Positions 25,658 to 34,567 are shown, counted from the first letter of the stretch. The stretch: DNA of 64,000 bases from 2-12-FULL-35-15 sp036386835 (GCA_036386835.1 DASVUX010000009.1:1-64000), one strand, 5' to 3'. Made by a program: numbers and translations. Notes: generated by a model from the letters alone, not told the origin.

Positions 25658-25690
25658 TTGTCTTTCATCAGCAATTTATCCTTATTTTTG
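25658..25690 (+). promoter_or_regulatory. Promoter of the 2OG-Fe(II) oxygenase gene
   Basis: TTG (25658-25660) is followed after 22 bases by TATTTTTG (25683-25690), 17 bases before the ATG at 25708. Confidence 0.5.
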
Positions 25691-25707
25691 CCCAACTAAA
25701 TTATCCT

Positions 25708-26523
25708 ATGAAAAACCTTCTGAACCCGGCTTATCTAAGCGAAGAAAAAATCAAACAGATCCGTTCGCAGTTTGAGAATGCACAGCCCTGCAAGCATGTC
25801 GCACTTCCAGATTTCCTGCTTAATGATGTTGCCACTACACTCTATGAGAATTTTCCAAAGCTTGATGCATTAAAAGTAAAACGGAAAAGCATCAATGAAA
25901 ATAAATCGGAAGAGTACCACCTTGATCGTTACCATGCGCAATTTAACGAGCTGAGGGATTTTTTAAATTCACCGGAAATGTATGCCTGGATCAGCAAGGT
26001 TACAGGTATTGACGGCCTCACCTCCACCTATGATGCATTAGGTTCAGGGGTTCACCAGGGCGGCCCGGGAAGCTTTGTTGATATCCATGTTGATGTTAAC
26101 ATGAATCCCGCAGCCAAGCTTCACAGGAGGATCAATCTCCTGATTTACCTGAACAGGAACTGGAAAGACGAATATGGCGGAGCGCTGGAATTCTGGGATA
26201 AGGATGTAAAGAACTGCATCTCGAAAGTAATGCCTTACTTCAACCAGGCCGCCATCATGGTGACAGATGAAACTTCATATCATGGCTATGCTAAGATCAA
26301 TATTCCTGAGGATGAAAGCCGCAAGTCATTCTATGTCTATTATTATACACCTGCTGGAAAAGACTTTGTTTACCGCGATTCCAGGTTTAAAACGCGCCCT
26401 GATGAAGGGATGACAAAAACCGCGATCACTGAGATCAAGGAAACACTTAAGATCAACATAAAGAAATTCCTGAAATTCCTTGGAGTAAAATCATTGGATT
26501 TCCAGGACAAAAATAAGAATTGA
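25708..26523 (+). CDS. 2-oxoglutarate/Fe(II)-dependent oxygenase (prolyl-hydroxylase-like)
   Basis: This 271-residue cytoplasmic protein has a double-stranded beta-helix oxygenase domain. The iron triad is visible as His127-x-Asp129 (IHVDVN) and the distal His192 (SYHGYA). The 2OG-anchoring Arg205-x-Ser207 (ESRKSF) and the strand LIYLNRNW / GGALEFWDKD fit the prolyl-4-hydroxylase-like branch. Members of this branch act on proteins, sugars or small metabolites; the substrate here cannot be told. It is followed 54 bases later by an SDR gene on the same strand, so the two may be coexpressed. Confidence 0.85.
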   Translation: MKNLLNPAYLSEEKIKQIRSQFENAQPCKHVALPDFLLNDVATTLYENFPKLDALKVKRKSINENKSEEYHLDRYHAQFNELRDFLNSPEMYAWISKVTGIDGLTSTYDALGSGVHQGGPGSFVDIHVDVNMNPAAKLHRRINLLIYLNRNWKDEYGGALEFWDKDVKNCISKVMPYFNQAAIMVTDETSYHGYAKINIPEDESRKSFYVYYYTPAGKDFVYRDSRFKTRPDEGMTKTAITEIKETLKINIKKFLKFLGVKSLDFQDKNKN

Positions 26524-26577
26524 GCATTTGCCTGAGATTTTGATTAATTAAATCTCTGCGCGCTTCAGAATAAAACG

Positions 26578-27372
26578 ATGGAACTACAAAACAAAGTCAT
26601 TTGGATCACAGGCGCCTCATCGGGAATCGGAGAGGCTCTTGCCTATGCTTCAATTCACCAGGGCGCCAGCATTGTTATTTCCGCACGAAGGGAACAGGAA
26701 CTTCAACGGGTTGCAAAAGCATGCAATACTGATGACACCAAAATCCTGGTCTTGCCCCTCGACCTTGAAAACACCGTTGATATTGAAGCTAAAGTGGCCC
26801 TTGTCATTCAGAAATTCGGAAGGATTGATGTGCTTATAAATAACAGCGGAATGGGGCACCGGACCAAAGCTGTTAATACTCCGACCGAAATTGACAGAAA
26901 AGTAATGGAGGTGAATTTCTTCGGAACCATTAATCTCACAAAGGCTGTTGCCAGGAAAATGCAGGCACAGAAAAGCGGCAAGATCGTAGTCATATCAAGC
27001 ATCATGGGAAAATACGGGCTACCCCTCTACTCTACCTATTCTGCTTCTAAGTTTGCACTGTATGGTTATTTCGAGTCATTACGGCAGGAGCTTTTTAAAG
27101 ACAATGTTAAAGTACTGATAGTGAGTCCCGGCTTTATCAATACCGATGTCAGCACTAAGCTTTTAATGGAAAACGGCAAAGAGTACGGTATTAAAAGTGA
27201 ATCACAGAATAAAGGAATGAGCGCTGCTGATTGTGCAAAAGGGATCATTAAAGCTATTAAAGGTAATTACGATCATAAGTTTGTGGGAGGTTACGAGATC
27301 TTTTCAGTTTATGTAAAGCAATACTTCCCCAGGATTTTTTATAAGCTCATGAGAAAAATGACCAAGGAATAG
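26578..27372 (+). CDS. Short-chain dehydrogenase/reductase
   Basis: This 264-residue classical SDR has the cofactor motif TGASSGIG (residues 11-18), NNSGMG (about 88-93), a catalytic Ser near residue 140 and Tyr154-x3-Lys158 (YSASK). The arginine pair after the second strand (SARRE) suggests NADP(H) preference. The C-terminal PRIFYKLMRKM is typical of the DHRS7/YqjQ-like subgroup. The substrate is not identifiable. It may be cotranscribed with the oxygenase gene upstream; icd downstream has its own promoter. Confidence 0.88.
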   Translation: MELQNKVIWITGASSGIGEALAYASIHQGASIVISARREQELQRVAKACNTDDTKILVLPLDLENTVDIEAKVALVIQKFGRIDVLINNSGMGHRTKAVNTPTEIDRKVMEVNFFGTINLTKAVARKMQAQKSGKIVVISSIMGKYGLPLYSTYSASKFALYGYFESLRQELFKDNVKVLIVSPGFINTDVSTKLLMENGKEYGIKSESQNKGMSAADCAKGIIKAIKGNYDHKFVGGYEIFSVYVKQYFPRIFYKLMRKMTKE

Positions 27373-27407
27373 TTAATTCACGCTTTCGGGACAGCAGCAT
27401 TTTCTCC

Positions 27408-27437
27408 TTGCCCCTTCCGATCTAAATCTTATATTTG
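27408..27437 (+). promoter_or_regulatory. icd promoter
   Basis: TTG (27408-27410) is followed after 19 bases by TATATTTG (27430-27437). A leader of about 70 bases follows before the ATG at 27511. Confidence 0.65.
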
Positions 27438-27454
27438 TACCTCTTAAAAAAGAC

Positions 27455-27475
27455 ATCACTTTCGTGATCCTTTTT
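27455..27475 (+). promoter_or_regulatory. Terminator-like hairpin in the icd leader
   Basis: ATCAC (27455-27459) and GTGAT (27464-27468) form a stem with a 4-base loop, followed by CC and five T residues. It lies between the icd promoter and its ATG, as an attenuator would. Four TTAAC copies follow at 27471-27500. The stem is short, so a regulatory role is only suggested. Confidence 0.35.
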
Positions 27476-27510
27476 AACTCTTAACCTTTAACTTTTAACT
27501 GTACATAACA

Positions 27511-28743
27511 ATGAGAAAAATTAAAGTAGCCAACCCTGTGGTTGAATTAGATGGCGATGAAATGACGCGCATCATCTGGAAGTTCATTAAAGACAAACTG
27601 ATCCTTCCTTATCTTGATCTTGATATTAAGTATTTCGATCTAGGCGTAGAGCACCGTGATGCAACAAATGACCAGGTTACTATAGATTCGGCAGAAGCAA
27701 TTAAAAAATACAACGTTGGCATCAAATGCGCAACCATCACCCCTGACGAAGAACGCGTAAAAGAATTCAGCTTAAAGCAGATGTGGAAATCACCAAACGG
27801 CACTATCCGTAATATCCTTGATGGTACTGTATTCCGTGAGCCTATCGTTTGTAAGAATGTACCGCGCCTGGTTCCAAACTGGACTGCCCCTATCTGCATC
27901 GGCCGTCATGCTTTTGGCGATCAGTACCGTGCAACAGATTTCGTAACGAAAGGAAAAGGAAAATTAACAGTGAGCTTTACCCCGGAAGACGGGAGCGCTC
28001 CGCAATCATTTGAAGTGTTCAACTTCAAGGGCGATGGCGTAGCCTTAACTATGTACAATACCGATGAATCGATAAAAGGGTTCGCTCATTCATGTTTCAA
28101 TACCGCATTAGCAAAAGGATGGCCGCTCTATCTTTCTACAAAGAATACCATCCTGAAAAAATATGATGGTCGTTTTAAAGATATTTTTGAAGAGATCTAC
28201 CAGAAAGATTACAAAGCAAAGTTTGATGCGAAAGGGATTGTTTATGAGCACCGTCTTATCGATGACATGGTTGCATCTGCGTTAAAATGGAATGGAAACT
28301 TCGTTTGGGCATGTAAGAATTATGACGGGGATGTTCAGTCTGATACTGTTGCACAAGGATTCGGATCTTTAGGCTTAATGACTTCAGTGCTTGTTACACC
28401 GGATGGGAAGACAATGGAAGCTGAAGCCGCACACGGCACTGTAACACGTCACTATCGTGATCACCAGGCTGGCAAACCAACATCAACAAACCCGATTGCT
28501 TCCATCTTCGCATGGACAAGAGGCTTAGAGTTCCGCGGTAAACTTGACAACAACCAGGAGCTGATCAATTTCTGCCAGACACTTGAAAAGGTTTGTATTG
28601 AAACAGTTGAGTCTGGGAAAATGACCAAAGATCTTGCTGTATGTATCCATGGAAATAAAGTTAATCATGGTGAACATTATTTATATACGGAAGAATTCCT
28701 AACAGCACTGGATACTAACCTGAAATCTAAATTGGGAAAATAA
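27511..28743 (+). CDS. icd: NADP-dependent isocitrate dehydrogenase (eukaryote-like type)
   Basis: This enzyme oxidatively decarboxylates isocitrate to 2-oxoglutarate in the TCA cycle, making NADPH. The 410-residue protein is the homodimeric type close to eukaryotic IDH1/2, not the E. coli type. Visible motifs are VELDGDEMTRI at the N-terminus, KSPNGTIRNILDGTVFREPI (substrate binding), the metal-binding Asp region NYDGDVQSD, and EAAHGTVTRHYR (NADP binding). It is a single-gene unit with a good promoter, an unusual hairpin-containing leader and a terminator. Confidence 0.96.
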   Translation: MRKIKVANPVVELDGDEMTRIIWKFIKDKLILPYLDLDIKYFDLGVEHRDATNDQVTIDSAEAIKKYNVGIKCATITPDEERVKEFSLKQMWKSPNGTIRNILDGTVFREPIVCKNVPRLVPNWTAPICIGRHAFGDQYRATDFVTKGKGKLTVSFTPEDGSAPQSFEVFNFKGDGVALTMYNTDESIKGFAHSCFNTALAKGWPLYLSTKNTILKKYDGRFKDIFEEIYQKDYKAKFDAKGIVYEHRLIDDMVASALKWNGNFVWACKNYDGDVQSDTVAQGFGSLGLMTSVLVTPDGKTMEAEAAHGTVTRHYRDHQAGKPTSTNPIASIFAWTRGLEFRGKLDNNQELINFCQTLEKVCIETVESGKMTKDLAVCIHGNKVNHGEHYLYTEEFLTALDTNLKSKLGK

Positions 28744-28764
28744 TCCACAACATATCGAAACAAA

Positions 28765-28808
28765 AAAGAAGCAGGGGAGTCTGAATATCAGGACTGCCCT
28801 GCTTTTTA
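28765..28808 (+). terminator. icd terminator
   Basis: GCAGGGGAGTC (28771-28781) pairs with GACTGCCCTGC (28792-28802) apart from one G-G mismatch. Flanking A and T runs make a classical intrinsic terminator. Confidence 0.88.
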
Positions 28809-28846
28809 TTTTGGTATAAATATTTACAAACCTTGTAATCTGAAAA

Positions 28847-29272
28847 ATGGGCTTCATAAAAGAATTTAAAGAATTTGCAGTAAGGGGCAATGTAGTTGAC
28901 CTCGCAGTGGGTGTGATCATAGGTGCTGCTTTCGGCAAGATCGTAACTTCCCTTGTAAACGACATTATCATGCCCCCAATAGGATTAATGATGAAAGGGA
29001 AGAATTTCTCTGATATGTTCTATGCATTGGATGGGGAACATTACATAAGTCTTATCAAAGCTAAAGAAGCAGGTGCTCCTATTCTTACCTACGGCAATTT
29101 TATACAGGCTCTCCTTGATTTTATTATCATAGCCTTTGCCATATTCATTCTTATTAAAATGATCAACCGTTTCAGGAAGAACGAGAAGAATAATCCGGCA
29201 GCTCCTGCAGCTCCTACATCCGAAGAAAAGCTACTCACTGAGATACGGGATCTCTTAAAAAATAACAAATGA
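28847..29272 (+). CDS. mscL: Large-conductance mechanosensitive channel
   Basis: This 141-residue inner-membrane channel opens under osmotic downshock. The N-terminal amphipathic helix (FIKEFKEFAVRGNVVDLAVG), TM1 with the pore-lining GVIIGAAFGKIV glycine pattern, the periplasmic loop and TM2 (FIIIAFAIFILIKMI) are in the normal order. The C-terminal helix is preceded by a short Pro/Ala linker (PAAPAAPTSEEKLLTEI). Length is typical. Its stop overlaps the DUF3078 gene start (ATGA), so the two are translationally coupled. Confidence 0.96.
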   Translation: MGFIKEFKEFAVRGNVVDLAVGVIIGAAFGKIVTSLVNDIIMPPIGLMMKGKNFSDMFYALDGEHYISLIKAKEAGAPILTYGNFIQALLDFIIIAFAIFILIKMINRFRKNEKNNPAAPAAPTSEEKLLTEIRDLLKNNK

Positions 29273-30270
29273 AAAAATTACTTTCCCTGCTGCTTGTTCT
29301 GTTAACAGCTAATATTTACGCGCAGACAGATACCATTAAACAGAGAATAGACTCCGTACAGGTAAAAATAAATAAGCTGGAAGACGCCCAGGACTCCCTT
29401 AAAGCTGCAGATACCGTTCGTTATTGGAAGAAAGGTGGGTTAGCAGGCTTGAATTTTTCCCAGGCAAGCTTTACCAATTGGGCTGCGGGTGGGGTTAATT
29501 CAGTTTCACTTACTGCTATAACCAATCTTTTTGCAAATTATAAAAAAGGGAAACATTCCTGGGAGAACAATCTTGATTTAGCTTACGGTGTGATCCAGTC
29601 AGGGTTTTCAGCACCAAGAAAGAATGAAGACAAAATTGACCTTACGAGCAAATATGGAATTGCGGCCACCACACATTGGTCATATACCGCCATGTTGGGC
29701 GCTAAAACGCAGTTTGATAACAGTTTCAATTTCCCGGACGATTCCACCGTTATTTCCCACTTCCTGGCGCCAGCATATGTCTTACTCTCCCTGGGTATGG
29801 AATATAAGAGTACGGACAAAACCTTTACAATGCTGATCTCCCCGGTAACCACCAAGATAACGATTGTGAATGACCAACGCCTTGCTGATGCCGGAGCTTT
29901 TGGTGTACAGGCAGCTAAAAGGGATGCTACGGGGGTTCTGCAGCATGGTGAAATGGTGAGATATGAATTCGGAGGATTTATTAAAATCGCTTACAAGAAA
30001 GAAATTGCGAAGAATATACTTTTAGCCACGAAACTGGAATTGTTCAGCAATTATATTGACCACCCGCAGAACATTGATGTTAACTGGGAGTTTCAGCTTG
30101 ACATGAAGATCAACAGGTATATTATTGCAAGCATAAGCACCCAAATGATTTATGATCACGATATCCCTGTCCCGGTTGAAAGGAAATTTAATGGAGTGAG
30201 CACACCGGGAACAGGTCCCCGCCTCCAGTTTAAGGAAGTCCTGGGGCTTGGCCTTGCACATAAATTCTAA
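29269..30270 (+). CDS. DUF3078 outer-membrane protein
   Basis: This 333-residue exported protein has a signal peptide (about residues 1-19, ending in IYAQ). A short coiled-coil-prone segment (about 22-45) is followed by a series of alternating strands typical of the DUF3078 family (GGLAGLNFSQASFTNWAAGG). A predicted outer-membrane beta-barrel ends in an aromatic residue (LGLAHKF). The function of DUF3078 is not established; it is widespread in Bacteroidota. It overlaps mscL by 4 bases. Confidence 0.85.
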   Translation: MKKLLSLLLVLLTANIYAQTDTIKQRIDSVQVKINKLEDAQDSLKAADTVRYWKKGGLAGLNFSQASFTNWAAGGVNSVSLTAITNLFANYKKGKHSWENNLDLAYGVIQSGFSAPRKNEDKIDLTSKYGIAATTHWSYTAMLGAKTQFDNSFNFPDDSTVISHFLAPAYVLLSLGMEYKSTDKTFTMLISPVTTKITIVNDQRLADAGAFGVQAAKRDATGVLQHGEMVRYEFGGFIKIAYKKEIAKNILLATKLELFSNYIDHPQNIDVNWEFQLDMKINRYIIASISTQMIYDHDIPVPVERKFNGVSTPGTGPRLQFKEVLGLGLAHKF

Positions 30271-30337
30271 AACCCGCTAAAAGTTCTGAAGATCTTTTGG
30301 TGGAACTGGAAAGATTAGGGATTTCATTATTTGGTCT

Positions 30338-30345
30338 TATCTTTG
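30338..30345 (+). promoter_or_regulatory. -7 box (TATCTTTG) of the small secreted protein gene
   Basis: This TAnnTTTG box lies 13 bases before the ATG at 30359. No strong -33 element is present. Confidence 0.45.
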
Positions 30346-30358
30346 TCTTGTTAAGCCT

Positions 30359-30766
30359 ATGAAGAAGATCTTTTTCATCCTTTTCCTTTCATCCACTATA
30401 GTTGCTTCCGCCCAGGACACTATTGACAATACAGGCACTATCAGAATTCAAAAGACGAGTAACCTTCATTCGGTTTTATATGACAATGTTAACTTCCGCC
30501 TTATCTGCCGCGATGTTCACGGGAACCTGATCGACAGTGCTGTTATTTCATTTAAAGTGAATGTAACAATCAAAGGCGTTGCGTATTCGGAAAAAGTTAC
30601 GGGAAATACGTTATCATCATCATTACAGCAAAAGCTGGGCAGAATGGATGGGATCGTCATTCTTATGTTCTCAGATATAGTCGCAAGGGATAAGAAAGGG
30701 AGGAATATTTCATTCCCGCCTTTTAAAATTCAATCCGGCATCGTACGTGAAAGGTCCGATTACTGA
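30359..30766 (+). CDS. Small exported protein resembling a GldM C-terminal domain
   Basis: This 135-residue protein has a signal peptide (about residues 1-18, ending in ASAQ) and one small beta-rich domain. The stretch LSSSLQQKLGRMDGIVILM, followed by a DIVARDKKGR turn and a final FKI strand, resembles the last periplasmic domain of GldM (the T9SS motor protein), which reads like ls...l...G..i.f.dI...dG..r.l..i.f.I. GldM itself is much larger, so this would be a free-standing domain. The similarity is by eye and moderate. Its 3' end overlaps the convergent helicase gene by 7 bases. Confidence 0.6.
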   Translation: MKKIFFILFLSSTIVASAQDTIDNTGTIRIQKTSNLHSVLYDNVNFRLICRDVHGNLIDSAVISFKVNVTIKGVAYSEKVTGNTLSSSLQQKLGRMDGIVILMFSDIVARDKKGRNISFPPFKIQSGIVRERSDY

Positions 30767-32190
30767 CTATAGAACTCTTTATTAAAATTCAGAAGGTATA
30801 ATTTCTGGGAAGCTCTTGTCATCGCAGTATAAAGCCATCTGAGATATTCCGCATTCATCATCTCATCGGTAAGATAACCTTGTTCTACAAAGACGCAGGG
30901 CCATTGGCCCCCCTGGGCTTTATGACAGGTAACAGCATAAGCGAATTTAACCTGCAAAGCATTAAAGAAACCGTCTTCTTTTACTTTCAACAAACGCAGC
31001 CGCCTGTCGGCAATATCGCTGTAATCAAGCATTACGGATTCAAACAGTTTCTTATTATCCTCCTGTGTCAATGCAGGAGCTTCACTCATTATCGTGTCCA
31101 GTAATAATCTTACTTCCAGGTCGGGTTCATCGGGATAATCGATCATTTTCATCCTGACATCCGCAAACCGGTAGCCATGCATTTCCTGGATTTTCCCTAC
31201 CCGCAGTATTTCGATAATATCACCGTTGGCAATGAATCCAGCCTTTGATTCTCCGGGGAGCCAGAAATAATTGTTCTTTACCACCATCATAAAATCCCCG
31301 GCAGACAATTCACTTTCCTGCCACCGAATTCGTGCCCGGATCTGCTGATTATAAATATTAGCCCGTTTATTCGATCTGCAAACGATCATTGTATCTTCAG
31401 CACCGAATTTATTATATGCCTCATTCAGTGCATCCTCAAGCTCAGTTCCATCGATTCTTACAATATCCTTAAACCCTTCCAATCGAAACTCAGGTTGTGC
31501 TTTTCCTTTTACACGGATCTTTTCCCTTAGTGCGGTCGCATTATTTAAAATTCCGGAATTAACCGTCTGCCTTACTACTTCTGTGAGTTCAAAATGATCA
31601 ACAGCAAAAGAATACGAGGCTTTCAGGAATTCGATATCAAGGGCGGGAGATACATCCATCCCAACAGGAGGCAGCTGGGCTGTATCACCAATAAAAATAA
31701 GCTTGCAGTTGGTGCCGCTGAATACGTATTCAATTAGGTCGTCCAGCAAGCTTCCGCCACCAAACAGCCCACCTTTTGTAAGACCACCGCTGTTAGAGAT
31801 CATCGAAGCCTCATCAACAATAAATACGGTGTTCGTGTGCAGGTTCTGCTGCAAATGAAATGCAAAGCCCCCTTCCTCGTTCGGCCTTCTTATATAGATC
31901 TTTTTATGAATCGTAAACGCCTGTTTACCTGTATATCCCGACAATACCTTCGCAGCACGTCCTGTCGGTGCAAGCAATACCGTTTTTCCGTTTAGTGCAG
32001 GCATGGCCTTAACAAGCGAGCCGACAAGAGTGGTTTTTCCGGTTCCTGCATACCCTTTAATAACAAAAATATGATCCAGGTTCCTGCCAAGAATGAATTC
32101 AGACAAGCGCATAAGAAGACTGCGCTGACCTGTAGTTGTTTCAAAAGGAAAAAAGCTTAATAATGTGCGGGTAAACTCCTGTTGATCCAT
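30760..32190 (-). CDS. RecD-like/Dda-like superfamily 1 DNA helicase
   Basis: This 476-residue ATPase has Walker A GYAGTGKTTL (Lys52), Walker B VFIVDEASM (Asp126-Glu127), the helicase motif FIGDTAQLPPVG, and a C-terminal UvrD-like motif with YAVTCHKAQGGQWP and YTAMTRA. This is the RecD/Dda-type helicase core without the N-terminal RecD2 domains. It is common in Bacteroidota as a stand-alone AAA/helicase of unclear pathway, presumably in DNA repair or replication. It is monocistronic; no TAnnTTTG box was found upstream. Its tail overlaps the convergent small gene. Confidence 0.9.
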   Translation of the reverse strand: MDQQEFTRTLLSFFPFETTTGQRSLLMRLSEFILGRNLDHIFVIKGYAGTGKTTLVGSLVKAMPALNGKTVLLAPTGRAAKVLSGYTGKQAFTIHKKIYIRRPNEEGGFAFHLQQNLHTNTVFIVDEASMISNSGGLTKGGLFGGGSLLDDLIEYVFSGTNCKLIFIGDTAQLPPVGMDVSPALDIEFLKASYSFAVDHFELTEVVRQTVNSGILNNATALREKIRVKGKAQPEFRLEGFKDIVRIDGTELEDALNEAYNKFGAEDTMIVCRSNKRANIYNQQIRARIRWQESELSAGDFMMVVKNNYFWLPGESKAGFIANGDIIEILRVGKIQEMHGYRFADVRMKMIDYPDEPDLEVRLLLDTIMSEAPALTQEDNKKLFESVMLDYSDIADRRLRLLKVKEDGFFNALQVKFAYAVTCHKAQGGQWPCVFVEQGYLTDEMMNAEYLRWLYTAMTRASQKLYLLNFNKEFYSQ

Positions 32191-32255
32191 GCGCCAGTAT
32201 GAGAATTACCGCTAATTTACAAATAAAGCGAAGGCGTTCAGTCGCTAAAAAAATA

Positions 32256-32263
32256 TATCTTTG
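32256..32263 (+). promoter_or_regulatory. -7 box (TATCTTTG) of the lipoprotein-DUF3822-rsmD unit
   Basis: This TAnnTTTG box lies only 6 bases before the ATG at 32270, so the transcript would be nearly leaderless. Confidence 0.5.
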
Positions 32264-32269
32264 TAAAGA

Positions 32270-32611
32270 ATGAAAAATGCCTTGTTCCTTATTGTTATTT
32301 GCATCCATGTAGTTTCCTGCAGGAAGGAAACTGCACCGGCTGTACATGAGATCCAGTTTTCATCCAACATTGGCAATCCCCAGTATTATTCCATTAAGAT
32401 CAACAATTCGGAACACCAGGATATATCGGAAACTCATTCTGCTGGGAGTGGAACGGATATTGAATTAAAACTTTTCGCTGCCGGTGGCGACACTACTTCT
32501 ATCGACTCCCGCGACTCTTTATGGGTACGCGGAGGGATCATTGTTGACCGTTTGCTGGTAAGTTCTTTCAGCGGCTACCGCAATGCGGTCCTTTCATACC
32601 ATATAGAATAA
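32270..32611 (+). CDS. Small predicted lipoprotein
   Basis: This 113-residue protein has a lipoprotein signal: a hydrophobic stretch and lipobox HVVSC with Cys17, followed by Arg-Lys. The mature part of about 95 residues is predicted to be beta-rich (IQFSSNIGNPQYYSIKINNS and IVDRLLVSSFSGYRN). I recognise no family. It is the first gene of a tight unit with DUF3822 and rsmD: its TAA shares one base with the next ATG (TAATG). Confidence 0.7.
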   Translation: MKNALFLIVICIHVVSCRKETAPAVHEIQFSSNIGNPQYYSIKINNSEHQDISETHSAGSGTDIELKLFAAGGDTTSIDSRDSLWVRGGIIVDRLLVSSFSGYRNAVLSYHIE

Positions 32612-33486
32612 TGATAACGGAATTAAAATACAAGGTACGCCAGGTAAGCTCTTTTGTTGATGAATCCTTCGACACTAAAGATCTTGCCGGTTACCACCTG
32701 ATCCTCCAGGCAGGAACGGACGGCCTTTTAGCAGCCGTGCTTGATAGGGACAAAAACAAATATATTGGTTTCGAATATTTCAGCTTTCAACAAATCTTCA
32801 GCCAGGAACTGATCTCAGACCTTTATGGAATAGCCTCGAACGAAAGCAGTATCATTCCCCTGAAATACCCTTCTGTTTCATTTTCTATCGTGAATAATCA
32901 TTCGACCCTTATTCCTTCTGCACTCTATGACGAAAATCATAGCCGTTCATACCTGTCACTGGGCTCAGCGATCCAAAATGATGATTTGGTATTATCAGAC
33001 AGCATCCGGAACCAGGATGCAGTGAATGTTTTCGCGATGCCTTTAAGCCTTAAATCGAAAATCGACTCAGTTTATCCCCGGGTGAAATACCATCATTTTT
33101 CAAGTTCCCTTATTGAAGGACTGCTTGCACTGAACAGGAACCAGTCGAAAAAAAGGCTTTACCTGCATGTGCAGCCTTCACATTTCGAAGCTGTGATAAT
33201 AGACGGGAAGAGCCTGCTCTATTACAATACTTTTAATTACCATACTGCAGAAGACTTTATCTATTACACTCTTTTTGTATGTGAACAATTACATCTGAAT
33301 CCTGAAACTACGGAGACCATCCTTATTGGTGAGATAGAAAGAACATCAACAATATTCTCTCTTACTCAAAAGTACGTCAGGTCGCTAAAGTTTGGTGATC
33401 GCAATGACAGCAGCGACTTTGGTTATCAGCTACAGACATTGCCCAAGCATTCATATTTTTCACTTTTTAACAGCTATCTTACATGA
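32611..33486 (+). CDS. DUF3822 family protein (actin-like ATPase fold suspected)
   Basis: This 291-residue cytoplasmic protein matches the DUF3822 family of Bacteroidota (DTKDLAGYHLILQAG near the N-terminus, PVxRxLHVQPSHFE-type central region here reading RLYLHVQPSHFEAVI, and FNYHTAEDFIYYTLFV). In Bacteroidota this family regularly lies directly before rsmD and coaD, as here. No function is established. It overlaps rsmD by 4 bases (ATGA). Confidence 0.85.
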   Translation: MITELKYKVRQVSSFVDESFDTKDLAGYHLILQAGTDGLLAAVLDRDKNKYIGFEYFSFQQIFSQELISDLYGIASNESSIIPLKYPSVSFSIVNNHSTLIPSALYDENHSRSYLSLGSAIQNDDLVLSDSIRNQDAVNVFAMPLSLKSKIDSVYPRVKYHHFSSSLIEGLLALNRNQSKKRLYLHVQPSHFEAVIIDGKSLLYYNTFNYHTAEDFIYYTLFVCEQLHLNPETTETILIGEIERTSTIFSLTQKYVRSLKFGDRNDSSDFGYQLQTLPKHSYFSLFNSYLT

Positions 33487-34019
33487 TCAGGATCATCAGC
33501 GGCACGCATAAAAGCAGGGTAGTACATGCTCCCAGGAATTTACCGGTGAGGCCTACAACAGATTTTGCGAAAGAAAGCCTTTTTAACATTCTTAATAACC
33601 ATTTTGAATTTGACGAAGTGAAAGTACTCGATCTTTTTGCGGGTACCGGCAATATCACTTATGAATTTCTGTCACGCGAATGCAAGGATATCATCAGTGT
33701 TGATGAAAGTTATGCCTGCTGCACTTTTATTAAGAAGACCATCGAGGACTTTAAGCTTCCCAAAAGCCGTGTGATTAAAGCAGATGTGTTTTCATTCCTG
33801 AAGAATAATATTGAGACTTATGATATAATTTTTGCGGACCCTCCTTTCGACCTGGATAAGATACCGCAGATCGCACCGCTGGTATTTGAAAAAGGGCTGC
33901 TTAAGGAGAACGGATGGCTTATCGTTGAACATGGTCCTGATACCGACCTGAGCGCGCAGCCGCACTTTAAAGAGAAACGGAAATATGGAAATATCCATTT
34001 TGCTTTTTTCAGTCTTTAA
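33483..34019 (+). CDS. rsmD: RsmD-type 16S rRNA (guanine966-N2)-methyltransferase
   Basis: This 178-residue SAM-dependent methyltransferase has the N-terminal RIISGTHKSRVVHAP, motif I VLDLFAGTGNI and the catalytic motif IV FADPPFD of N2-guanine/adenine amino-methyltransferases. It modifies G966 of 16S rRNA in the small subunit. Length is normal. It overlaps DUF3822 and is followed 39 bases later by coaD. Confidence 0.92.
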   Translation: MIRIISGTHKSRVVHAPRNLPVRPTTDFAKESLFNILNNHFEFDEVKVLDLFAGTGNITYEFLSRECKDIISVDESYACCTFIKKTIEDFKLPKSRVIKADVFSFLKNNIETYDIIFADPPFDLDKIPQIAPLVFEKGLLKENGWLIVEHGPDTDLSAQPHFKEKRKYGNIHFAFFSL

Positions 34020-34058
34020 AAACTTACTTTGTACATTCGCATATACTAACCTGATATC

Positions 34059-34526
34059 ATGAAACGTATAGCCATTTTCCCTGGTTCTTTCGACCCGATC
34101 ACAAAAGGCCATGAAAACATCCTTCAGCGGGCCCTGCCCCTTTTTGATGAGATCATTATAGCCATCGGGAAGAACAGCAGCAAACAAAGCTATTTTTCCC
34201 TCGAACAAAGGGAGAAATGGATCCGGCAGCTTTTCGGTAATGAGCCCAAAGTGAAAGTGGAGACCTATACAGGACTTACCATCGAATTCTGTAAAAAGAT
34301 GAACGCACGTTTCATCCTTCGGGGATTAAGGACTTCTGCCGATTTTGAATTTGAAAAATCGATCGCTCAAAACAACAAGATCATGTATCCCGAGATAGAA
34401 ACAATTTTTATTTTACCTGTCCCTGAGCTTTCCGCAATAAATTCAACAATCGTGCGTGATATCATACGAAATAACGGAGATGCCAGTCCATTCGTGCCAA
34501 AGGGCATTGACCTGAAGGCTCAATAA
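34059..34526 (+). CDS. coaD: Pantetheine-phosphate adenylyltransferase
   Basis: This 155-residue enzyme performs the fourth step of coenzyme A synthesis, transferring AMP from ATP to 4'-phosphopantetheine. The nucleotidyltransferase motif is FPGSFDPITKGHENI (T/HxGH), with RGLRTSADFEFE and the late ISSTxVR-type motif NSTIVRDI. It lies in the typical DUF3822-rsmD-coaD order. Only a weak -7-like TTACTTTG precedes it. Confidence 0.96.
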   Translation: MKRIAIFPGSFDPITKGHENILQRALPLFDEIIIAIGKNSSKQSYFSLEQREKWIRQLFGNEPKVKVETYTGLTIEFCKKMNARFILRGLRTSADFEFEKSIAQNNKIMYPEIETIFILPVPELSAINSTIVRDIIRNNGDASPFVPKGIDLKAQ

Positions 34527-34537
34527 GGGCACAATAT

Positions 34538-34545
34538 TAGCTTTG
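34538..34545 (+). promoter_or_regulatory. -7 box (TAGCTTTG) of the TlpA-like gene
   Basis: This TAnnTTTG box lies 22 bases before the ATG at 34568. No clear -33 element is present. Confidence 0.4.
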
Positions 34546-34567
34546 TCTCCGAACCATTCCTGACCTC

